A DNA stretch of 64,000 bases from Prevotella sp. UBA2711 (GTDB taxonomy: Bacteria > Bacteroidota > Bacteroidia > Bacteroidales > Bacteroidaceae), in contig DEKX01000028.1 of assembly GCA_002354095.1 (NCBI GenBank), positions 62,001-126,000 on the forward strand, read 5' to 3'. A program made the translations under genes and the position numbers. How positions within the stretch are numbered: position 1 is the first letter of the stretch; every line of letters begins with the position of its first letter. Shown piece after piece: positions 1 to 9,028 of this stretch. The notes beneath the pieces are model-generated. The model made no database searches, was not told the origin of the DNA, and saw only the letters and a program-made list of their open reading frames with translations.

Positions 1-111
1 ATTGTCCATCAATTCATCCCTATGCAAATCAAGCCATTCATAGACGAGACGAAGGGCACGTCTAGGTAATGATCCAGTAACAATGCCGTCTTTGATAGTA
101 ATTTCTGGCAT
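1..111 (-). CDS. DUF4160-like small protein, cut by window edge
   Basis: The first 37 codons of a minus-strand gene are visible; the rest lies beyond base 1. The segment LPRRALRLVYEWLDLHRDEL resembles the C-terminal part of DUF4160 proteins, small proteins of unknown function often found in pairs with DUF2442. In the usual family this segment is preceded by about 45 residues that are absent here, so the copy may be N-terminally shortened or belong to another family. The start at 111 fits a -7 box at 137-145 and a GGAAA run just before the ATG. The family call is tentative. Confidence 0.45.
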   Translation of the reverse strand, partial: MPEITIKDGIVTGSLPRRALRLVYEWLDLHRDELMDN

Positions 112-136
112 AGAGCTGTTTCCTTTATTTCTTTCT

Positions 137-169
137 GCAAAGTTAAGCATAATCCTCGAAAGTTCCAAA
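137..169 (-). promoter_or_regulatory. Bacteroidetes-type promoter for the DUF4160-like gene
   Basis: Read on the minus strand, TAACTTTGC (137-145) matches the TAnnTTTG -7 box. TTTG at 166-169 lies 20 bases upstream, the usual -33 spacing. The gene starts 26 bases downstream. Confidence 0.6.
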
Positions 170-194
170 TATTTGTGGGAAAACTTATAAAGAC

Positions 195-229
195 AAAAAC
201 AGGCGGGCACCTGTTGTGGTGTCCGCCTG
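195..229 (-). terminator. Intrinsic terminator of the susCDEF operon
   Basis: A 12-bp stem (200-211 with 218-229, one G-U pair) has a 6-base loop and is followed on the minus strand by a run of five T. It lies 24 bases past the stop of the SusF-like gene, the last gene of the operon. Confidence 0.85.
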
Positions 230-252
230 AGTGTTATTGGAAAATACAAATC

Positions 253-1728
253 TTATTCTATACGTCCCGTGAGTTCTGGGAATTTAAGATATGCTTTTTG
301 TCCAGCTTTAACTTTTACTGCATCCTGGTCACCCTCTGTACGAATCACAATACTTGATCCATAGACGTTGAATTCACTACGCCACCAATCTCCTACAATA
401 TGAGCGTACATACGGATATTACCATCATTGGGGAAGGCTGGTGAAACGAATTCTCCATCGGGGGTAGATGGAACTGTAAACATGTTTTCTGCTTTATCTA
501 CATCCCAACTTCCAACGACATCACCAATAAGGTAAACCTCAGGTTTGTCGATTACAAGTATCTTTTGATCACGGTATACTCTAATCTTGTACCAACCTGC
601 ATTCTTTATTTTGCTGTTGTTACCATTATTCTCATAACCGGCATTGGCATAATCTGTAACAGTCAACTGTTCACCACCAAAGTCGTCAATCCATCCTGCT
701 TGCGGAGCAAACTTGAATTCTTCATCGGCAACGAAATAACGGATAGTCCAGAATACTTCGTTAATCATGCCTGTATCATCCCTGTTAGAGTTAACTTTGA
801 TGAGTTTGAGCCAGTTCTCTGTGGATGCACCCCATCCGAGAGCACTACCAGTCATATAAAGTTCGGGCTCACTTTGAGGCTTTACCTTATAAGTACCTGC
901 CATCAGATTAACAGTAATCTTATAGGTTTTTGTACCAGATTCAGCCTTGAAGCGGATATTATCACCAGAGTTGTCGTATGAGAAATTGCCTTCGTAGGCT
1001 GGCTCTGTCACACCTTTTAATGCAGAAAGTGCAATATTCCAATTGGCTATTCCTCCTTCATCATTAAATGCAGAAACAGGGATAATCTTGATATTGTAGA
1101 TACCGTCTCCGCTCTCAACATCAGCAACAGGCTCCAATTCTACAGAGAACTCTGGATTGTCGTAGACATCACCACCATTGTTGACCAACTTATAACTTTC
1201 TACACGTTTACATGTCCATCCATCAATATTACCAACTAGGTAGTAACTCTTATCAATGAACGGGGCAACCGTTTTTGCTTTAACTGTAAATGTGCCAGAG
1301 GTAGCCAGAGTTTGCTTAATGGCTGTCTTTCCATCACCAGTATAGGCTGTGACTACTGCAGCAATCTCACGAATGTAATTCGGGTTTTTGCCATAAGTAC
1401 CCTCCACATATGCTTTGAAGTCGCTATAGAGCATACGTCCTTCTTCATCCAATTTGAAGGTTTTGTCACCCAATGTTATAGTATAGGTGTTCTCTGTCTC
1501 CTCGTAGGAAGAGGTTGGCGCTGTAATTTTACAAACCTGCACAGAGTCCTGAGTATCAGGAATCGTAGCAAAGTCAATATATGGCACCTCAGCTACAGAA
1601 CCATTACCAAAGGTAATTGCAGAGCCCTGCTCATTGATTGCCTGCTGTTTCCAGTCTTCATAGTCGTTGCTGCAAGCAGCCATGAAGAGGGTGACAAGGC
1701 CAAATAAAAAATATGATTTCAGTTTCAT
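253..1728 (-). CDS. susF: SusF/SusE-like starch-binding outer-membrane lipoprotein
   Basis: A 491-residue lipoprotein with a type II signal peptide ending in the lipobox MAAC (Cys19). Several beta-sandwich modules of the SusE/SusF kind follow, recognisable by repeated openings such as YLVGNIDGW (about residue 162), LYMTGSALGWG (about 291) and VYLIGDVVGSWD (about 399). These modules bind starch at the cell surface without cleaving it and help hold substrate near the SusCD transporter. It is the last gene of susC-susD-susE-susF, 18 bases after the SusE-like gene and before the terminator at 195-229. The assignment to starch rests on module type and on the starch enzymes encoded divergently. The susF name reflects position more than proven orthology. 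Confidence 0.85.
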   Translation of the reverse strand: MKLKSYFLFGLVTLFMAACSNDYEDWKQQAINEQGSAITFGNGSVAEVPYIDFATIPDTQDSVQVCKITAPTSSYEETENTYTITLGDKTFKLDEEGRMLYSDFKAYVEGTYGKNPNYIREIAAVVTAYTGDGKTAIKQTLATSGTFTVKAKTVAPFIDKSYYLVGNIDGWTCKRVESYKLVNNGGDVYDNPEFSVELEPVADVESGDGIYNIKIIPVSAFNDEGGIANWNIALSALKGVTEPAYEGNFSYDNSGDNIRFKAESGTKTYKITVNLMAGTYKVKPQSEPELYMTGSALGWGASTENWLKLIKVNSNRDDTGMINEVFWTIRYFVADEEFKFAPQAGWIDDFGGEQLTVTDYANAGYENNGNNSKIKNAGWYKIRVYRDQKILVIDKPEVYLIGDVVGSWDVDKAENMFTVPSTPDGEFVSPAFPNDGNIRMYAHIVGDWWRSEFNVYGSSIVIRTEGDQDAVKVKAGQKAYLKFPELTGRIE

Positions 1729-1746
1729 AATTGTTTGCTTTTTAGA

Positions 1747-2937
1747 TTATTCATCTTCTTGTTCTGTAAACATATAGGCACCAGTAATGTCGTTGAAATA
1801 TACGATATATGTAGCCTTCTTTGCAGGAATTTTGTTTCCGTCAATTGTTCCAATACCATATGGGAAGTTATCGGTACCCCATTGTGTTCCATCATTTGCA
1901 GTGAACAGAATGTTTGCATCAGCATCCAGTGTAATCACAGCATACCAGTCGTGGTTAGGAACTCCGCCAACTGTCGACATGGCACTCATGTCAAAGTCGC
2001 CAATCTTCATGGAAGAATAGTTGACTACAGGATCATCAGGCTCATATGCCTCAGTTTTCAGTTCATGCTCCTTAGTGTCAAGAATCAATCGATAATATCC
2101 TGATTTTGCAACACTAATGTCGCCTTTCTCGGAATCATCGTCGTCCCCACGATAGGTATATCCAGAACCGTCAGCAATATCATGACCATCACCGCACATA
2201 CCATACATCCAGTTACCCAAGCCTTTAGGTTCGATAATCTTGAAGCCTTGGCCTTCCAAGAAGAAACCAACATATTCAATAGTACCCTTACCAGTGAACT
2301 TGTTGTATTCTTCACCGCTCTTAACATACATAGGAATCATCCTTGTACCAATAACTGCTTTGTCACATCCCCATGAACCATCAGCGATAGCACCACCAGT
2401 GAGATACCAAATCTCAGGCAGACTCTCCTTCAGGAAATATGGAGTCACTTTAATACTTTGCGAGTTAGAGTATACCGTTGTTGAGCCGTCAGTATCGTGT
2501 GAAATGGTGGCTGCCATACGGATATTCAGTGTAATCACTTCATTTTTATCCACTTGGCTTTCTTCCTCATAGCCACGAAGTTGCATGATGGCATAGTCTA
2601 TCTCATTGGCTGGTGCATCATACACTGTGCTATTACCCTTAGTGTCAGTAGATACCACTTTGTCGGGGTTGCTGAAATCAGCTTCCTCGGTAATCTCAAT
2701 CCAATAGGATGTCTCTGTCGGGAAACCATAGTTGGGAGCAGCCTTTGCCTTGAATTGTACTGATTCACTATTTTCTAGATTGATGACATTGGTACCAATC
2801 TCAGGAACTAGAAGTTCAAAAGACTGTGGCACTGTAAGTGTTGGGTTGTGGTCTCTGTCTGTAGAACATGACGAGAAGGCGGCCATACCCATCAGTGCAA
2901 TTGTCAATATATTAAACTTTTTCATTTTTGTTGTCAT
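1747..2937 (-). CDS. susE: SusE-like outer-membrane lipoprotein
   Basis: A 396-residue protein with signal peptide and lipobox FSSC, then an N-terminal SusE Ig-like domain (LTVPQSFELLVPE onward, about residues 34-165), then binding modules beginning near IWYLTGGAIADGSWG and near YSSMKIGDFDMS. Known SusE proteins are surface starch-binding lipoproteins that set the size range of maltodextrins taken up. The gene follows susD by 8 bases. Two starts are possible: the ATG at 2937 (MTTKMKKF) or the ATG four codons later at 2925, which gives a more typical MKKF signal peptide; the longer form is listed. It has no catalytic motif. Confidence 0.87.
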   Translation of the reverse strand: MTTKMKKFNILTIALMGMAAFSSCSTDRDHNPTLTVPQSFELLVPEIGTNVINLENSESVQFKAKAAPNYGFPTETSYWIEITEEADFSNPDKVVSTDTKGNSTVYDAPANEIDYAIMQLRGYEEESQVDKNEVITLNIRMAATISHDTDGSTTVYSNSQSIKVTPYFLKESLPEIWYLTGGAIADGSWGCDKAVIGTRMIPMYVKSGEEYNKFTGKGTIEYVGFFLEGQGFKIIEPKGLGNWMYGMCGDGHDIADGSGYTYRGDDDDSEKGDISVAKSGYYRLILDTKEHELKTEAYEPDDPVVNYSSMKIGDFDMSAMSTVGGVPNHDWYAVITLDADANILFTANDGTQWGTDNFPYGIGTIDGNKIPAKKATYIVYFNDITGAYMFTEQEDE

Positions 2938-2945
2938 TTAAGTTA

Positions 2946-4577
2946 TTAATAGCCAGGATTCTGATGACCCTTCAGGTTGGGATTAGCATTGATATCACTA
3001 TTAGGGATAGGGAAGATATTGAAATGCTTGTCGAAAGGAGTGCCTTTGATGGTACCACCCATCCATTCCCACTTATATTTACCCTGACCGCCAAACTTGT
3101 TGTGACGAATCAGATCCATACGGCGACGGCCTTCGTAACCGAACTCACGACTCCATTCATCACAAATCTGGTCGAGTGAGAAACTGGTGATGTTGGCGTT
3201 GGCATGAGCACGAGTGCGCAAAGCTTTAATCATGTTCAAACCAACAGTAGTACACTGACCATTGTTCTGACGGGCATCAGCTTCTGCAATGTTCAGGTAA
3301 GCCTCAGCGGCACGCATCATAGGATAGTCGGTATCTACAAACTGCTTGTGCTTAGGCTGTGAGCCATCTGCATGCAGGTTGATGAATTTTACGTAAGCAA
3401 AGCCTTTTGTAAAGTCACTCTCCTTGGTGATGGAAACAGTATGACCCTCATTATAGAACAAAGCACGATCATCGTTAGCCGATGCTGCTACTACATCAGG
3501 AGTGCCTGTCGCATAGCCACCGCTGGGGAAGAATTTCTCAACAAACTGTTTACGGCAATGATTACCGCCCCAGTTCTCTGAAGTACCATAATAATAAGCC
3601 TTATTGATAGCCTCGCTGCAAGTAGAAGCGATGACAAAGAGGCATCCACCCCATGTCTGAGTAGAGATTCCATCGTGAATGGCAGGCAGAATAATTTCCT
3701 TCTGAGCACCATTTGAGTCGTTATCACCCATGAAGAGCAGTTGGAACGGGGTATAGCTGTATGAGGTAGAGGTCAGAATGTCATAGGTGCCATCAGCCAG
3801 CACCTTCTCAGCATAAGACTGAGCCTTTGCCCACTGAGCGGTACCAGTGTAAACCTCTGCATTCAAATACATACGAGAGAGCAACAGCCAAGCAGCAGCC
3901 TTGTCTGCACGGCCATATGCTACACGCTGAGCGGGATCTTTCAAAATCTCATTTCCATCACCCTCTCCGATAATTGACAGGAGTTCTTTTTCTACATAGT
4001 TGAAGAGCTCTGTGCGGCTTGCATATGGAGCAGCCTCGCTTGATACGGTTGTCACGAATGGGCCGCCACCATATAAATCAACAATAAAAGAATAGTAGAA
4101 TGCTCTCAGGAAGCGAGCCTCGGCACGCTGAGTCAGCACTTTGTCATCTGTGGCACCTTCAGTCTGCTGTAAGAAATAGTTTGCAACTGTAATACCGAAA
4201 TACAGACGATAGTAGAGAGCCTGCATCATAGGATGTGTGTCACTCCATGAATTATGATTGAACTCAGGAATACCTGCGTCACCCCAAATACAGTGTGACT
4301 CATCTGTTGTCAACTCATTGGCATTCCACAACTGACGGATAAGGCTAGATGTGCCCTCATCGATATCGTCAATGTCGCCATTTCCGTTAGGACCGGTCTG
4401 GCCAGTAGTCACCATGTTCGAATAGATCTTTGTGAACAAGGCATCCTCGTTAACATCAGGAACCTGCTGCGGATTGATGTTTTCTACATCAAGGTCTTTG
4501 GTGCAGGCTGTGAAACCAAATGCAACAATAGCCAGTGCTGCAGCCGATACAATATGTTTTATATCTAAAAATTTCAT
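2946..4577 (-). CDS. susD: SusD-like nutrient-binding lipoprotein (starch locus)
   Basis: A 543-residue RagB/SusD family protein with signal peptide and lipobox FTAC. The TPR-like SusD fold is indicated by TQRAEARFLRAFYYSFIVDLYGG (opening helices), YGRADKAAAWLLLSRMYLNA (middle) and the C-terminal block WSREFGYEGRRRMDLIRHNKF, then the typical end FPIPNSDINANPNLKGHQNPGY. SusD forms a lid over the SusC barrel and captures oligosaccharide. It lies 21 bases after susC and 8 before susE. Starch or maltodextrin is inferred as the ligand from the locus. Confidence 0.93.
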   Translation of the reverse strand: MKFLDIKHIVSAAALAIVAFGFTACTKDLDVENINPQQVPDVNEDALFTKIYSNMVTTGQTGPNGNGDIDDIDEGTSSLIRQLWNANELTTDESHCIWGDAGIPEFNHNSWSDTHPMMQALYYRLYFGITVANYFLQQTEGATDDKVLTQRAEARFLRAFYYSFIVDLYGGGPFVTTVSSEAAPYASRTELFNYVEKELLSIIGEGDGNEILKDPAQRVAYGRADKAAAWLLLSRMYLNAEVYTGTAQWAKAQSYAEKVLADGTYDILTSTSYSYTPFQLLFMGDNDSNGAQKEIILPAIHDGISTQTWGGCLFVIASTCSEAINKAYYYGTSENWGGNHCRKQFVEKFFPSGGYATGTPDVVAASANDDRALFYNEGHTVSITKESDFTKGFAYVKFINLHADGSQPKHKQFVDTDYPMMRAAEAYLNIAEADARQNNGQCTTVGLNMIKALRTRAHANANITSFSLDQICDEWSREFGYEGRRRMDLIRHNKFGGQGKYKWEWMGGTIKGTPFDKHFNIFPIPNSDINANPNLKGHQNPGY

Positions 4578-4598
4578 AATTCTTTCTGTCTTTAAAAT

Positions 4599-7500
4599 TT
4601 AGAAGTTCAGACTAAGACCAAGAACCGTTGTAAACGGACGTGGATACAGAGAGTTGTCAATACCGCTGGAGATTTCTGGGTCAATGCCGTCATACTTTGT
4701 TATAGTAAATACATTCTGGACAGTAGCATATATGCGACCGCTGATTCCATTGTATTTTCCGCCTTTGAAGAGACCATCAAAGCTATATCCTAATGTGATG
4801 TTGTCCATCTTAAGGAATGAAGCGTTCTGTACAAAGTAGTCAGAGAAGAACTGCTCTGTGAGCGGATTCGTAAGATTCAGATTAACAGCCTCTACAGGAC
4901 GGTTGCCTACATAGCCAAGGGTGTAAATAGCTCCTTCGCCAACGTTCAGCGAACCTGCAAGATTGTCGTTGTAAACATAGTTGCCAAAACTTGCGCGTGC
5001 AGAGAAGCTGAAGTCCCAGCTCTTATAGATAAGCTTTGAACCAAAGCCCATTGTCACATCAGCGGCTGGCTTATAGTAGAAGTAGCGGTCTCCACTGTCG
5101 ATATAGCCATTACCATTGCGGTCAACATAGGTGTTGGGAATAATCTTGCCGTCCTTGTCGTAAGCCTGCTGATAAACGTAGAACGAACTTGCAGCATGTC
5201 CTACGGCATGAGCTTGAATGTTACCACCAGTACCTGCACTGATGCCACCAGTCTCAACATAGTAGTTGTCACCGCTTCCACTTACTAGTTCGTCAATCTC
5301 ATTGTGGTTGTAAGTGAAGTTGTAGTTAACTTCCCAGCGCCAATCCTTTGTCTGGATGGGTCGAGCGATGGTTGCGAATTCAAAACCGGTGTTATGCAAT
5401 GAACCAATATTGCTGGTCACCTTGTTGCGGAAGTTTGAACCAGCAGGAACATATACAGAGTTAATCAAATCCTTTGTCTTACGATAGTACCAGTCGAGGT
5501 TGAACTCCAAACGGTTGTTCAGGAATGAAAGATCAATACCTGCGTTCCATGTTGTCGTCTTCTCCCATGTAAGATCAGGATTGTAAGCGTCAGGACGATA
5601 TGTCAAACCATTGTTCAAACCAATATTGTAATATGCATGGGCGAGGTTAGGAGTATACGTAGAGATATAGGTGTAGTCGCCAATACCTTCCTGCTGACCT
5701 GTTATACCCCATCCTAAACGCAATTTGGCATCGCTTAAGAATTCAATGTTCTTTAGGAAACTCTCCTCTTTCATTTTCCATGCCAAAGCAACTGAAGGGA
5801 AGTAACCCCAACGCTTGTCCTTGTGGAAACGTGAAGAACCGTCAGCACGCATAGTAAAGGTCAGAAGGTAACGATCCATCAATGAATAGTTCAGACGTCC
5901 GAAGAAAGAAACCAGATAGTTTTCGCTCTTGTACTGAGTCTCTGTTGTAGGAGCATCATATTTAGTTCCAGCAAGAGGTTCATAAGTCTTTGTCTGACCA
6001 TCCTCACTTACTACTTCAAGAGTAGCCTGGCTGGTTTCAGGATACATTCCCCATCCATTATAGTCTGACTTTACATGGAAATGCTGCCACTCGTAACCTG
6101 CCATTACATCAAAATGGTGCTTTTCATTAAAGTCCTTCATATATTGAGCATAGGCATTAAACGACAGGTTATAAGAATCTTTCTTGCTCCAGCCATCATA
6201 TCCGTAGTAGTTATTGCTTACAGAATATGGACTGATGGTAGTGGTTTGCTTACCAGTTGAGAAGTCGGCACCACCATTAGCATGAATGTGCAGGTCCTCA
6301 AAGCCATGAATAGCATAGTCAACTTCGATATTGCCTACGAAAGACTTAGAAGTAGCGCGATCGTCCTTGAGGTCAAGTAGTGCAACAGGGTTGGATGTCG
6401 CATTACGGTTGTTTGTTTGTATCCATGTTGGATCCAAATAAGTTGCTGCGGTATACCACTGAGTATAACCACCAAAATACTTGTTGTAAATTTGATTGTC
6501 TGTTGCTGTAACAGGCTTGGTGGGATCCATGTAACGAGCTGCGCCAATGGCACCACCATCAGCATAACGGTTCTTTGCAATCATTCCCTTACCATTGATG
6601 TTGAATTTCAGATGATCTTGTAGGAATGAAGGAGAAAGGTTGACGCTTGCCGTATAACGCTCAAATTTTGATGTCTTAACGATACCTTGATTGTTGGTAT
6701 AGCCAAGAGATACGCGATATGGCATATTCTTGAAACCACCGGCAATTGTAATGTTGTGGTCGGTAGAAACAGCAGTACGATAAATCTGGTCTTGCCAGTC
6801 TGTGTTGGCAAACTGTTGTTCACCAGTTTGATAAGCACCTACAAAAGTAGAAAGGTTGCCATCCTTGTCGTATTTGGGTGTTACAGTCTCGCCACTGATG
6901 GGGTACCATCCTAAGGCTTTGTAAGCCTTGCTATCTTCACCATAGAGATTCTTGATGAACTCGCGATATTGGTTGCCGTCCATCACGTCAATCGTTTTCT
7001 TCTTAGACGAGATAGATACGTTACCGTTGTAGCTAATCTTTGGTGCTGTTCCTGCACGGCCTTTTTTGGTTGTAATAATAATCACACCATTAGAAGCACG
7101 GCTACCATAAATAGCAGTAGCTGAAGCATCCTTCAGTACAGTGAATGACTCAATATCATTCGGGTTAACCATTGAGAGAGGGTTGGCAAGACCTTGAACA
7201 CCATAATTGTCCATAGCCAGACCATCAATAACGATAAGAGGATCGTTAGAAGCATTCAGTGACGAGCCACCACGGATACGAATTTGGGCACCACCACCAG
7301 GAGTACCACCATCAGAGATAACACTTACACCTGCTATCTTACCAGAAATCATGTCTTGCGCATTTGTCTGCAATCCATGGTTCATGTCGTCTGGCTTGAT
7401 GGCTGTAACAGATCCTGTGAGGTCTGTCTTCTTTGCACGGCCGTATCCGATAACAACCACGTTGTCGAGTACTGCTGCATCCTCCTGAAGGATGATGCTG

Positions 7501-7781
7501 AGATTACCTGCTGCTTTCACGGTCTGGGTCTGATAACCTACATACGACACGCTAATGTCAGCACCTTGATTAGCCTTCAAGACGAAGTTACCATCGAAGT
7601 CTGATACGGTAGCGGTCTGAGTACCTACTACACGTACTGTGGCACCGATAATCGGTTCGCCTTGAGCATCTTGAACATGACCTTTGACATCAATCTGTGC
7701 AAAGGCACCTACCGAAAGGAAGAGTCCTAACAAAAGGACAAGCATCCTCAACGGAGTTTTAATGTTTACCTGCTTCATCAA
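4599..7781 (-). CDS. susC: SusC-like TonB-dependent oligosaccharide transporter (starch locus)
   Basis: A 1060-residue outer-membrane protein. Order: signal peptide (about 1-28), carboxypeptidase-regulatory-like domain (IDVKGHVQDAQGEPIIGATV, about 30-110), TonB plug (DNVVVIGYGRAKKTDLTGSV, about 105-240) with the typical LKDASATAIYGSRASNGVII, then the 22-strand barrel ending in the aromatic LGLSLNF. It imports maltodextrins across the outer membrane with TonB energy and pairs with the following susD. It is the first gene of the susCDEF operon, divergent from lacI. The intergenic region holds a probable LacI operator and a -7 box, so expression is likely under LacI control. Confidence 0.95.
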   Translation of the reverse strand: MMKQVNIKTPLRMLVLLLGLFLSVGAFAQIDVKGHVQDAQGEPIIGATVRVVGTQTATVSDFDGNFVLKANQGADISVSYVGYQTQTVKAAGNLSIILQEDAAVLDNVVVIGYGRAKKTDLTGSVTAIKPDDMNHGLQTNAQDMISGKIAGVSVISDGGTPGGGAQIRIRGGSSLNASNDPLIVIDGLAMDNYGVQGLANPLSMVNPNDIESFTVLKDASATAIYGSRASNGVIIITTKKGRAGTAPKISYNGNVSISSKKKTIDVMDGNQYREFIKNLYGEDSKAYKALGWYPISGETVTPKYDKDGNLSTFVGAYQTGEQQFANTDWQDQIYRTAVSTDHNITIAGGFKNMPYRVSLGYTNNQGIVKTSKFERYTASVNLSPSFLQDHLKFNINGKGMIAKNRYADGGAIGAARYMDPTKPVTATDNQIYNKYFGGYTQWYTAATYLDPTWIQTNNRNATSNPVALLDLKDDRATSKSFVGNIEVDYAIHGFEDLHIHANGGADFSTGKQTTTISPYSVSNNYYGYDGWSKKDSYNLSFNAYAQYMKDFNEKHHFDVMAGYEWQHFHVKSDYNGWGMYPETSQATLEVVSEDGQTKTYEPLAGTKYDAPTTETQYKSENYLVSFFGRLNYSLMDRYLLTFTMRADGSSRFHKDKRWGYFPSVALAWKMKEESFLKNIEFLSDAKLRLGWGITGQQEGIGDYTYISTYTPNLAHAYYNIGLNNGLTYRPDAYNPDLTWEKTTTWNAGIDLSFLNNRLEFNLDWYYRKTKDLINSVYVPAGSNFRNKVTSNIGSLHNTGFEFATIARPIQTKDWRWEVNYNFTYNHNEIDELVSGSGDNYYVETGGISAGTGGNIQAHAVGHAASSFYVYQQAYDKDGKIIPNTYVDRNGNGYIDSGDRYFYYKPAADVTMGFGSKLIYKSWDFSFSARASFGNYVYNDNLAGSLNVGEGAIYTLGYVGNRPVEAVNLNLTNPLTEQFFSDYFVQNASFLKMDNITLGYSFDGLFKGGKYNGISGRIYATVQNVFTITKYDGIDPEISSGIDNSLYPRPFTTVLGLSLNF

Positions 7782-7838
7782 TTTAATTTTTTAAGTTAAT
7801 ATATGTTTTAAGTTCTCTGATTCGAAATATTCGACAGT

Positions 7839-7847
7839 GCAAAAATA
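7839..7847 (-). promoter_or_regulatory. -7 box of the susC (starch) promoter
   Basis: On the minus strand TATTTTTGC fits TAnnTTTG(C). No clear TTTG -33 box is seen about 20 bases upstream, consistent with a promoter that may need an activator. The operator palindrome at 7903-7916 lies 55 bases upstream. Confidence 0.5.
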
Positions 7848-7902
7848 GAAATTGTTTTGTTTCGTTAATACTTTTTTTAAGTTAAAAGCGTTATTACTAT
7901 AA

Positions 7903-7916
7903 TGCAAACGTTTGCA
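7903..7916. promoter_or_regulatory. Probable LacI-family operator 1
   Basis: A perfect 14-bp palindrome, TGCAAACGTTTGCA, with the central CG typical of LacI-family operators. It sits between the divergent susC and lacI genes and recurs exactly at 10341-10354. The adjacent lacI gene makes it the likely ligand. Confidence 0.8.
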
Positions 7917-7971
7917 CATTCCGGCATTTAAAAATAAATAAGGTAAAAGAACAACAGAAAATTCTTTTCAA

Positions 7972-7980
7972 TAACTTTGC
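7972..7980 (+). promoter_or_regulatory. -7 box of the lacI promoter
   Basis: TAACTTTGC matches the Bacteroidetes -7 consensus, 21 bases before the start codon at 8002. The operator lies about 55 bases upstream. Confidence 0.6.
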
Positions 7981-8001
7981 AACGTCAAAACTAAGAACCA
8001 G

Positions 8002-9027
8002 ATGGCAGAGAAGACAACACTGACAATGAAGGATATAGCCCGCGAGTTTGGTATCAGCGTGGCAACCGTATCACGAGCTCTGAAGAACTCGCCCCGCATT
8101 TCCGCTGAGCGACGTGCGGCTATCCAACAGTATGCCCGAGAACATAACTTTACCCCCAACATGATTGCTGAATCGTTGCGCCACTCTCGGGTACAACCGT
8201 TAAAGGTCATCGGAGTCATTATCCCTGAGTTTGCCCATTACTATTTCTCATCCATCCTCTCGGGCATTGAGGAAGAGGCCTCAGCCAGAGGCTACCGCAT
8301 CATGGTGGCACAGAGCAATGAGCAGTATGAGCGCGAGGTAAAAATCTGTCAGTCGTTCTATGAGAACAAGGTTTGCGGCATCATCGTGTCGCAGGCTAAA
8401 GACACCCACCAGTACGACCATTTTCAGCGATTAATCGACAGTGGTGTACCCCTTGTGTTCTACGACCGTATCTGTACGGGCGTGAATGCCAGCCGTGTGG
8501 TGGTGGATGACTATATGGGAGCCTTCAATGCCGTGACGCATCTGATAGAGACGGGGTGTACACGCATTGCGTTCTACGGCTCGGCTATGACATTGGAAAT
8601 CTCAAAGAACCGTTACAATGGTTATAAGGACGCTCTTTTAAAACACGGTATTCAACCGAATCAGGAATTGATACGGTTCTGTGACAACAGGACGGGTGCG
8701 GAAGCCATTACCCCAGAAATATTATCAACCGATAATCCGCCCAACGGATTTTTTGCGGTCAATGATGATACGGCCATTGGTATTCTTTATACCGCCAAGC
8801 GTATGGGATTCCGTGTGCCTGAGGACATTTCCATCTGCGGGTTCACCAACGGACAACGTGCTGTAGCCTGCGATCCCATGCTGACCACCGTAGAACAGCG
8901 TGGCATCAAAGTAGGCGAAGAGGCTGTCGATATTCTGATAGGACATGTAGAGGGCACCATTCCCTTAGACAAAGCAGAAAAGCGCATCGTCAGAACAAGA
9001 TTAATCATAAGAGGAACAACAAGATAG
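8002..9027 (+). CDS. LacI-family transcriptional regulator of the starch locus
   Basis: A 341-residue protein. An N-terminal helix-turn-helix (residues about 6-60, MKDIAREFGISVATVSRALK) with the LacI hinge region is followed by a periplasmic-binding-protein-like effector domain (KVIGVIIPEFAHYYFSSILS onward) and the C-terminal pattern ISICGFTNGQRAVACDPMLTT. It should bind the twin palindromes at 7903-7916 and 10341-10354 and respond to a sugar or sugar phosphate, probably a maltodextrin product. The MFS transporter gene begins one base after its stop. Classical Sus loci use the membrane regulator SusR; a soluble LacI protein takes that place here. The effector cannot be told from sequence. Confidence 0.93.
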   Translation: MAEKTTLTMKDIAREFGISVATVSRALKNSPRISAERRAAIQQYAREHNFTPNMIAESLRHSRVQPLKVIGVIIPEFAHYYFSSILSGIEEEASARGYRIMVAQSNEQYEREVKICQSFYENKVCGIIVSQAKDTHQYDHFQRLIDSGVPLVFYDRICTGVNASRVVVDDYMGAFNAVTHLIETGCTRIAFYGSAMTLEISKNRYNGYKDALLKHGIQPNQELIRFCDNRTGAEAITPEILSTDNPPNGFFAVNDDTAIGILYTAKRMGFRVPEDISICGFTNGQRAVACDPMLTTVEQRGIKVGEEAVDILIGHVEGTIPLDKAEKRIVRTRLIIRGTTR

Positions 9028-9028
9028 T